NCBI GenBank assembly: GCA_014529385.2
Contig: CM043945.1
Location: 91,463,112-91,527,111 of the forward strand
Origin: Adiantum capillus-veneris
Lineage: Eukaryota; Streptophyta; Polypodiopsida; Polypodiales; Pteridaceae
DNA: 64,000 nucleotides
Reading direction: 5' to 3'
Shown: piece after piece, positions 56,112 through 64,000 of the stretch
How positions within the stretch are numbered: position 1 is the first letter of the stretch
Layout: every line of letters begins with the position of its first letter
Program-made: the position numbers and the translations under genes
The notes under the pieces: model-generated
What the model was told of the DNA's origin: nothing
Databases searched by the model: none
The model's input: only the letters and a program-made list of their open reading frames with translations

Positions 56112-58304
56112 TGTCGTGCCACTCTGCTTCCATGATGGGAAAAAGTGCAAATAAATGCAAGCTAAGATTCTTTGAAGCCTACACATTTATTGAGCAGTGA
56201 TCACGCCTTGTTAACATGCCAGTTTTAATGATAAATGTATGCCAAATGCAGCTTTAAAGGGACAATAGATGACTTGATGATGCTAAAAAGAGTATGTTTG
56301 AAGTGAGCACAAATATAAGTTAATGGTCTTGAACTGTAGTGCTTGAAATTCTCTAACATTTTGTTTTTACAACGCATCGATTGGAGCTACAATGAGAAAG
56401 TTATGTCAATTTGAAGTTTGAGTTCATGAAGAACTATGTCGGATTGGGCAAGTGCAACTGAGGGGACAAAAATGAAGTGAATGCATGGGGTTAAAGTGTT
56501 CACTTTGTGGAGCACGTTGGTATTTTTAGATCAATGATCAAAATTAGGGTTACCAAGATATTGCCAGATTAAATTTCACCGAGGTCTAGTTCCTTACCAG
56601 TCTGGTCGGCTCGATTGGCTGGGAATTTTTGACTAAAGCATTTCTATTCACTGTGCATAGAAATGTCATCACTGTGTTGGTCTAGTTGACTGGTCATCAC
56701 TGTGCATAGAAATGCTTTAGTTGATATGGTGCCCTTACAAAAGCACATTAAGATCTTGATGAGCTTTTATGCGAGATGCAGTGTCTTAGAGTATGTTGAT
56801 TGCAAGACATGCCCAACAAGCACTGAGTTGTTGTCAAAGTGATGGCTTCTCACTCGACATGGTCACCTATGCTGGCATTTTGAAGGAATGTGGCATTATG
56901 AAAGACCTTCTCATGGGCAAACGGATTCATGACGATATTGCTAGTCAAGGGACTACTCGAGAAAGATGATGTTCTTGGAAATCCTTTGGCTGATATGCAT
57001 GTCAAATGTGGTGCCCTTACAAAGATGAATGGCCACCCAATTGAGTCTTAAGGCCTCCCAAGAGTAATATGGCCACCTATTTTAAGTAAAGACACATTGT
57101 ATGTGAATGGGAGGAAAAAAATAGCATGGCGATGTCAAACAATGTAGGGACATCATAGAAGGAGAAGGAGGGACTTGCGCTGCATTGTAGGTAGCTTGAT
57201 TGAGCCCCACCAAGAATACAAAAAGGATCAGCAGCCCGAGGCACTCAGATTTGGCTCCATACTCGCCAAATTTGGTGCCGTCCACAATTTGGGCTGCCAC
57301 ATCATCGAAGGGGTCCCATGCATGATGCCACGCCAGTCTCACGACACTGTGACTGTGTGGGGGGAGCTTATTTTTTAGGATTTTTGGGAGGAAGGAATAG
57401 TGGGGGTAACAAAAGCAACAAGAGGGAAGAAGGGTTTCTGCCTCTCTCTCTCTCTCAAGCCAAGGAAAGGAAGAGCTTGCTCTCTCTCTCAAGCCATGGA
57501 AAGGAAGGGATTCTTGCTTTCTCTCTCAAGCCACGAAGGAGGGGTTTGTTCTCTCTTGATTGGAGCTCGGCAAGGATGAAATTTCTCTTTCTCTTGACCT
57601 AAAGAAGCAAGAGGAAGGCACAAGGCATGGAAACCAAGGAGTTTCCCTCTCTCTCTCTTTTGTAGGTGAGCAATCAGGATGTGTCTCTCTCTTGTCAAGC
57701 ATAAGTAGAACATAAGAAAGAGGGAACTCTCTCCCTCAAGAGTAAGCAAAGCAAGGCAAGGGGAGGCGACCTCTCTCTCTGCTAAGTAAGGGTGTATGCT
57801 CGAGGGATGGTAATACATATGCTAAATAGTGAAAATGAAGGAAAATAAAAACGCGAAATTGTGTAGAGCTTTTGAGAGATCTTGACAACATTGAAAGAGA
57901 AATTTGAGGCTTATTGCTGGTAGTTGAAGAAATGGAAGGAGCATAAGGGCAGGTTAAGGAAGGCACTCAAAGAAGTTTCATGAGGACAATCAAAGGAACA
58001 GAAGCAGTGCAAAGAGCTCTTGAAGGTAGTTGAAGCAGATAAAGCGATATGTAAAAATTTCCATCATCATCATCAGTTTGCAGATTGGTTAATCATCTTA
58101 TTCCTCGGTGTCGTTAACGGCCCGGTTAATCCTGTAAAATGAGAGCTTAAACTCCTAGTTATTAGATGATCCAAGTGGCGGTGCTCTTAATAGTTTGCCT
58201 TGGCTAAGGGTTAAGTTGTTCTCGCTCCCTCTCTTTTACACCTTACACAACGAGAGGCCCCGTTCCTATACCCGGCTCACGTTTTGAACACATATCCCTC
58301 GACA
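56112..58304 (+). repeat. 3' LTR of element F
   Basis: Copy of 51201-53446. The TATA equivalent is mutated (TGTAAAATG at about 58133). Carries the longer version of the PPR fragment. Confidence 0.9.
56716..57040 (+). pseudogene. PPR gene fragment inside the 3' LTR of F
   Basis: Longer than the 5' copy. It encodes NALVDM and GALTKAH with a gap between them, then DGFSLDMVTYAGILKECG, MKDLLMGKRIHDDIASQG and, after a frameshift, LADMHVKCGALTKMNGHP. This covers about two PLS-type PPR units. Presence in both LTRs shows that the capture preceded this insertion. Confidence 0.85.
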
Positions 58305-59756
58305 TCTTTTACCATAGTGATGTTTTTGATGGTCCAACCAAATGAGATACCAATTGCGAGGAGTGCAAAACCTATTAAGGTAAGGCCAGTGATCAATTAT
58401 GCTCCTTGGAGGTTTCCAGTTTCTAGAGTACTTGTGTTGGTGTGATGAGTGAGCTCGTTCAATAAGGATAAGTCCCTTTTCTAAGAGAATTAATGGAGAG
58501 GTAAAATAGATTTTTTTAGTGGAGTGTTTGTATGAAGAGGTAGCCAAGTGCAATCAAGTTTCAAATGACAAGAGCTCGGAAGGAGATGAAGAAAGTGAGC
58601 AAAGCCTAGATGATGGTCAAGATTTGTGGAATAGCAAGAGGATAAGGATGCACATATTGAGTTGGCAAATGGTGTTGATGATGATGAAGATACAAGCTTG
58701 CGTTTGTGGGAGACAAGCAAGGAAGATAGAGCAAATGATTTCACATCCGAGTAGACAAATTTTGATGATCCTATGCTGGTAAAGGTAAAGCTTCCTTATT
58801 ATGTGTCTAATGATATGGTGATAGCCGATGTTTAAGAAGAGCAGGTTGAAGTGCCAAATCTTGTCAAAGAGGATATGTTGTCAAAGAGGTCATACAATGT
58901 TATGTTGGTGACCATGTTGATAGGATTTGCAGGGGCAAGTGCTATTGCGGTGCACATGGTTCGGAGCTATGCAAAAAAGGGCAAGGTTGTACTTATGGAT
59001 AGCTGATTTGGCCTACCAAATTGATTTAAGAGGATGATGATGAAGTGGAAACCAAGGAGGTTGGGAATTTTCTTGATGCTCATGGTGTGTTGGATGCTGA
59101 CCAAAGGGGGAGAAGAAATTGGAATTATCAATGGATTGCAATGATGATGCTATATATATAGGTTCTTTGGATCACGTATGCCTTGAAAATGAAGCTGATT
59201 GGGACTTTGATGATGTCAAAGTTGCCATGGGTGAAGGTATGCAAGTGTTTGTGGATAAAGCTTTGACCAGGATACAAGTGATGGGAGCATTAGCCTCTTC
59301 AAAGGAGGAGATTTCGCTAGTGGAGGAGCAGTATGCTATGGGGAAGCTTATAGAGGCTGATGCAGGGGAGTGCTTGGATCAACCACAATTCTATTTGGAG
59401 GAGGTTTCTTATATAGAGAGTCTCACTTTATATGGTTGGGAAGGGGGGGTCAAACTCAAATTGAGTGCACGGAAAAGCCAAAATGCAACGGAGTTTGTAC
59501 AATTTGAAGTCCCAAGCATGGTCTCCTTGTGAGACTCGATGGCATGGCAAGGGGTTCCTTAAGCAAGAAATGGAAAGCAGAGGAAGAAGGGGAAAGAAAT
59601 AGTTTTTTTGGAAAGTGTTTGGTGGAGTGTGAAGTCCCTAAGGGGAAGATGTTCAGAGGCTACCACGTGGATGCCGCATTATCCCACATGGTGATACGGA
59701 GGGCCAAGATCCAGGTTTCTATCCCGCATCGGGCACCATTCAAGGGAGGACATTAG
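58305..59756 (+). pseudogene. Decayed acidic ORFs of unknown origin
   Basis: Pieces: 58326-58442 (MVQPNEIPIARSAKPIKVRP), 58519-58782 (Glu/Ser/Asp-rich, DKSSEGDEESEQSLDDGQD; after a frameshift ANGVDDDEDTSLRLWETS), about 58890-59010 with one hydrophobic stretch (VMLVTMLIGFAGASAIAVHM), and 59119-59532 (starting MELSMDCNDDAIYIGSLDH, 137 codons, acidic). Stops and frameshifts separate them. The style resembles the acidic ORFs of element F, so these may belong to a related older element. No known domain recognised. Confidence 0.4.
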
Positions 59757-61185
59757 AGGTTGAGAGAGAGATTTTGGCTCCTCGGCTATGGCAATGCCGT
59801 GCACAAAGCTTCTTGGGCAGTGATATTGCAGTGTCGGGCGGGGGCCCATTATGAGGGTGTTGTTGGTGTTGGGGGTTTCCATTGGTGGCGGACTCACTGT
59901 ACTATTGACGTGGCATGCCTGATGGGCTTGGTTCATGCACCAAAAATTTTTGAATATAAAGCAAGGGAGCATCACGGTGCCGTCAGTGTCCCTATTAGAG
60001 GAGGTTCAACCAAAAATAGAGGGGGGCCATGCCCACGCTTGATTGGAGGAAAAAATTTTGCATTTTGGGGGGCTTCATTTAAGGAGAAAGGGAAGCGAGC
60101 TCAAGGAGGAGCTCTCGATGGTGGAGAGGGAGAAGTGCTTGAACTATTTTCATGCGAATGAGGGCACCATCAAGAGGATTTCTTGCCACTCTCAGCAAGG
60201 ACAGCCACGTGGAGGCGAAACCAAAGATTTTCCATGTTTTATTGCAACTGTTGTTGTCATGTCGACAGAGCTGGTTGTAGTTGAGTTTCATGGTGATTGT
60301 AGAAGGTGTTTTCATCACAATTGAAGCATATCATAGCCAAATTGTTTCCATTTCTTCGGCCTTTTCCCTTTCTTGTATTTTTTCTATTCCAACCATTTGG
60401 TGCCGGTGTGTGAAATGTGTGTGTCTCCCCATGCCTCCGTGTGTGTGAGTGAGAAAGAGAGAATGGTGTGCATTGTATGATTGATGTAAACTGGCAAAAT
60501 TGGTGTTGTGCTGTCAATTGATTGTGTGACGCATGTGTGCATTGATATGCGTGCAGATTATGATATATATACAGCATTGTTGAGTTTTGAAGGTGAACTC
60601 AAGTAGATTGGGGTGTAGTGATTATCTTGAGAGGCATACCTATTGTGTTCTGGGTGTGTTCCCCTTCCCCCTATCCAACAACTTGATATTGATTTGTAAA
60701 GTGCACATACAACCAGCAAAACATTGATATGGCAAGTTCGAACAAAACAACCAGCCCTTAAGGCTTCATTCTTGGCCTTTTCAACCTCTCATAACCCCAA
60801 CATTGACAAAAAAAATCCCCTAAAATGTAAAATTTTTGGTTTTAAATGGGGGGCCTTCCATTTTTAGAAAATGGAACCTCATGGGACCCCTTTGGTTTTG
60901 AATCTGGCAACCCATACAAGGTTTGAATCTTTCCAATCGACTTCTCAATTCTCCCTCTCATTATCAGTCTTTCATGAGCTTGAGGAGGGGGGCACTAGCG
61001 TTAGAGCTAGTGCTCCCTAATCTGCCTTAAACATTTTGGGGCCTTATGAGGCCGTCTGACCCACCCATAGATGATATTTCCACATCATCAATGTGGTTGA
61101 TAGCTCCATTGATGCCCATCATTGCCACTATTGTACAAATTTGGCATTCCATTGGAGTTACTTTCTAACAAGGGTTTAAGTTTTA
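59757..61185. other. Mostly non-coding stretch with a short hairpin
   Basis: 59760-60330 keeps a few open frames on both strands, but nothing I recognise. At 60987-61015 GGCACTAGC/GCTAGTGC forms a perfect short stem. TTTGGTGCCGG at 60395 resembles a primer site but lacks an LTR end. Confidence 0.45.
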
Positions 61186-61830
61186 GGGGAGAGCTGGTGG
61201 ATTATATATGTGAGAAGCTTCATGTGCATCATAGGTTTACTACTCCATATTATCCCCAATGAATGGAATGAACGAAAGATTTAATTAAGAGCTCATAAGG
61301 ATGTTTACAAAGTTGACAAGAAACAATGTGAAGACTTGGGATTTAGAGCTACCTTGTGCTCTATGGGCTTACATGACTGCCATCAAATCAGGTACCGGTT
61401 TCTCTCCCTTACATCTAGTTTTTGGTAAAGAGTCTTTACTTCCTATTGAGGTGGAGATCCCAGCTTTGAAGATGATTCTAAAGCTTGAAGAAGATCCCAA
61501 TGATGCATTCAAGGAAAGGCTTCTATATTTGCAATGTGTACAGTTGGATAGGTTGCTAGCTTTTGAGCATTATAAGCAGGTCTTGAAGAACAATCAAGCA
61601 AAGACAAATGAGAAGGTGAAGGACAAAGACATCAAGAAGGGTGAAATGGTTCTTCATTACAATAGTAAGCTTGATAGCACTTTTCAAAAGAAGTTTCAAA
61701 TCAAGTGGCAAGGTTCTCTTGTGTTCTTAAACAGGTTTCCAAATGTCACATATTAGCTTGCTGACTTGAATGGTACCCCACATAAAGTGCGTGTGAATAC
61801 AAGTTGAAGAAGTATATTGCTAGGCTGATG
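61186..61830 (+). pseudogene. Tat-like integrase remnant (end of core and C-terminal domain)
   Basis: Starts GELVDYICEKLHVHHRF, then TPYYPQ and a stop in place of the conserved Ser-Asn-Gly. From 61301 it is open: LELPCALWAYMTAIKSGTGF, LHLVFGKESLLPIEVE, KDKDIKKGEMVLHYNSKLDS and KWQGSLVF; then, after a stop, LADLNGTPHKVRVN. It matches element A from LHILHRHSTPYYPQSNG to VNGYRLKPYL, including the KDKxIKxGxxVLxYxxxLD stretch, so it is Tat-type. RT and RNase H are absent. Confidence 0.85.
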
Positions 61831-61968
61831 ATGAGCCTTTTTTTGAAGAATTTTATGATCATGTGGCTAAGGATGAAGATGAATTAAATAATCCCTCATG
61901 TGGTTTACAGGATCTCTTTTGTGCTACTGATCATGAATGATCTAGCAGGCTAGGGTGTGGTAAACTAT

Positions 61969-62989
61969 GTTGGGTGCATTTTTGACGCCCCATTTTTTGT
62001 AAATCTATACATATGGACATGATGCCCAATGTCAAAAGTGTGTGCAAGCTTTCTTTTTGTGGGTCTTTTATCTTGCTTTAGCAAGCACACGTACATGTAC
62101 TACAAGTCGCGAGTATAGTGACAGCTGTCGGGTTACTTTAAGTGCCCGTGAGAGAGTTTTTTGAAAGAAGACTTGTACATAAGTTAAATACAGGTACAAA
62201 GTAAAAACAATTTAGGAAAATGTGAGGTTTTTGGTCGTTGGGACTCCTTCATGCTCTCTATGTTCTTTCTTTTTTCCCTCGATTAGGTCTCTCTATACCT
62301 AGTCTTCCTATTACATCATCGTGTTCACGTTGATGTTTCACATAGTTATGCATGGGTTCAATTTGAAGGATTTAATAAATTTTGTTGTAGAGTTTGTAGA
62401 GATTTTTTGAAGCTTGAATCCATGTATTTTTGAGTTGGGATTTTGGAGTTATGGTCTATTCTCTACAACCTACAATGTATGGCAGCTTTGGGACAAAACT
62501 ATGTAGGTTGGATTGTGGAGACCCATACGTCTTGTGGGTGATGTATGCTTTGAAGGGGGATTTTTAAAATGGTTTGTGATGATGGAGAAATATTTCTTTG
62601 CAAGATCATTGGTAGGCGACGTCCATAATTCCGTGCCTAAATAAGTTTCTTCTTTCTTTGTGACATAGTCTCTTGTGTGGGCGACGACCAATAAATTCCC
62701 AAGGGGACTACTCTTATTGGATTTATGGTGTCTCAAAGGGGTTTCTCAAAGCTTTGGGTGTTCTTGTAGTGCTCTTTCAATGATCTTGGGTGACATCACT
62801 ATAGAGGTGTTCCAATTTGCTTGTATCCCAACAACAGAATCTACATGTCCTTCCTTTGGTGTGGTGGCCTACGTCATGGCGGCTACGTGAGCTTTTCTCA
62901 ATTTTGTTTCTAGTTGGTCTATTTCCTATTAATATATGTCCTCCCACTACATAAAATCAATAGAGAGCTCTCTTCTCTACATTTGCTCT
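61969..62989 (+). repeat. Possible LTR start after the integrase remnant
   Basis: TGTTGGGTGCATTTTTGACG begins about 140 bases after the integrase stop. It follows a weak purine tract (AGGGTGTGGTAAACTA) and has an imperfect terminal hairpin like LTRs A and E. No second copy is in the window, so this is inference. The rest of the stretch has no gene. Confidence 0.35.
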
Positions 62990-63960
62990 AACTTCAGCTC
63001 CATCTCAAGGTCATTAACTTTTTGTTCCACTACTTTGTATGTTTGATTTGTGTCCTGTAGTGTGGCTATTGTAAGGTTTTCCTTGAGCTGGTTTAACAAA
63101 GTATCTTGCTCTTGGAACCTAGCTTCTAATTGTGCCAACTAATTATTTGCAATGTTGAGCTGAATTTGCAGCTTGTTAATTTTTGAAGCAGACTCTTGTA
63201 GAGCTAAGGTGGCTATTGTGACTTGTTGCTCTTACTGCTGATTCCTAGTCTGGAGAGCTTCCAGATCCACTATTGACTTTACCGATTAATTCAAAAAATT
63301 CCTTTTCTTTGAATTCCATGGCTTCTTTGTATGAATCAACACGAACATTGGCCATGTCTATCCTTTCATATGAGAGCCGTAGTTGCCTATATACGCTATG
63401 CAGCTATTGGTGGCGACCATAGATCTTGTCTTTCATTTTGTCCACCACATCATGTGCATACTAGGCATATTCATCTATATCCTCCCGAATCTCCATTCTT
63501 CTTGTGTTTCTTGCTTCAAGTTGATTTGTTTGTGTGTCATGAGCCTCAGTGATTGGCTCATCTACCTTCTTTGCTTGAGTACCTGGTATCTCTATTGGGC
63601 TAGCGTGTTCACCTCTTGCTCATTGATAGTTTCTTTGGGTGGTTCTATTTCTGGTTCCATGTTGCGAGTAATGGGAGTGGTCTTCTTTGGTTGTGGTTGT
63701 GTTGTGTCCTCTGGCTATGGTGGTGCACTTGGAGGAGAGAAATGTGAAACTTTTGTAGTAGGACTGACTCATTCTTTGGGTGAATCCTCTCTAGGTGGTG
63801 TATTTCCTTCTTCTTGTGTCTTTGCTTGCTCTCATTCCCGTTATTGTTTATGATAGAGATGTTCTAAGCCACTCTGAGGATCGTCCTTTTCATCAAACAT
63901 TGGGTGTTTGCTTTTGAATTTTGATTCTTCTTGGAGATGGTTTCCATTTTTCCTCAAAAT
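62990..63960 (-). pseudogene. Minus-strand coiled-coil, proline-rich ORF remnant
   Basis: Read on the minus strand: DEKDDPQSGLEHLYHKQ, a Pro/Thr-rich part (PREDSPKE, PQPKKTTPITRN), then a heptad-like coil (ATLALQESASKINKLQIQLN; LEARFQEQDTLLNQLKENLT; VVEQKVNDLEMELKLEQ), broken by several stops and frameshifts. Similar in composition to 40420-41040. Probably the 3' part of a gag-like ORF of an element running off the right edge. The plus-strand ORFs at 63331-63853 are its shadows. Confidence 0.5.
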
Positions 63961-64000
63961 CCCTTTCGAGTCCTCTTTCCTACTCAAAAGCTGCCTTCTC

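Larger units (their letters stand above)
51201..58304 (+). mobile_element. Non-autonomous LTR retrotransposon (element F)
   Basis: Direct repeats 51201-53446 and 56112-58304 are LTRs of 2246 and 2193 bases (TGTCATGCC / TGTCGTGCC ... ACA). A primer-like site TGGTGAACCCGAC starts four bases after the first LTR, and a polypurine tract (CAGAGGGGGTGGA) lies directly before the second. The interior (53447-56111, 2.7 kb) holds a Gag-like remnant and acidic repeat ORFs, and no RT, RNase H or integrase. The LTRs differ at many bases and by indels, so the insertion is older than element A. I found no clear target duplication (ACCGT left, TCTTT right). Confidence 0.88.

Noticed and set aside
60390-60410. 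Primer-site-like TTTGGTGCCGG
   Set aside because: No LTR end, leader ORF or gag nearby; short match expected by chance.
63331-63853. Plus-strand ORFs of 73 and 156 codons
   Set aside because: They lie opposite the minus-strand coiled-coil remnant and show no domain; treated as shadows.

Overview
This window is intergenic plant chromatin made almost entirely of nested and broken LTR retrotransposons. I see no intact host gene, rRNA or tRNA. The evidence for a land plant is a Ty3/gypsy element of the Tat lineage (a second, archaeal-type RNase H after the normal one), a copia element primed by the plant initiator-Met tRNA motif TGGTATCAGAGC, and a captured PPR (pentatricopeptide) gene fragment. 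The style of the PPR fragment makes me lean towards a seedless vascular plant such as a fern or lycophyte, but this is a weak guess.

Layout. 1-1738: degenerate gypsy pol (call it family 2) with a long CA repeat in its RNase H. 1739-16717: a complete Tat-lineage element A (5' LTR 1739-8117, internal 8118-14039, 3' LTR 14040-16717) with an uninterrupted gag-pol of about 1759 codons. Its 5' LTR is split by a deleted minus-strand copia element (3207-6892) with a perfect CATTC target duplication, and the unfilled site is visible at 15500-15515. 16718-21416: a second, almost identical internal domain B directly behind the shared LTR, cut off in the integrase zinc finger and fused at 21414-21417 to the middle of a diverged LTR C. 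22334-29959: decayed internal domain C, which carries a 1.96 kb insertion holding an inverted Tat LTR plus leader (23932-25891) and a 452 bp foldback element (26841-27292). 29960-31362: foreign sequence with a methyltransferase-like fragment. 31363-34063: a full LTR D of the C subfamily. 34064-38160: two fused family-2 gypsy remnants. 38161-45919: mostly non-coding sequence with a low-complexity ORF remnant, microsatellites, minisatellites and copia-type primer-site debris. 45920-50191: LTR E plus leader ORFs and a gag-only relative of A. 51201-58304: a non-autonomous element F with 2.2 kb LTRs that contain a PPR fragment. 58305-64000: decayed acidic ORFs, a Tat-like integrase tail, a possible LTR start and a minus-strand coiled-coil remnant.

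How the parts work together. Element A has everything expected of an autonomous retrotransposon: promoter (TATA at 7272 and 15872), primer site, leader, Gag, protease, RT, two RNase H domains, integrase and a polypurine tract. Copia, C, E and F are defective and would depend on proteins supplied in trans.

The most interesting signal is a shared 5' module found in three diverged Tat-type families (A/B/C, the inverted insertion, and E). It consists of two conserved LTR sequence blocks, a TGGTG-type primer site, and a pair of small leader ORFs of about 70-72 codons before gag. The two ORFs are paralogous to each other and all copies share the C-terminal pattern (N/D/Q)P-hydrophobic-LP-hydrophobic...(D/E)V-hydrophobic. 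In four of the five copies the stop codon falls in the same alignment column. In the inverted copy the two ORFs overlap as ATGA. This looks like a conserved pre-gag protein pair of unknown function.
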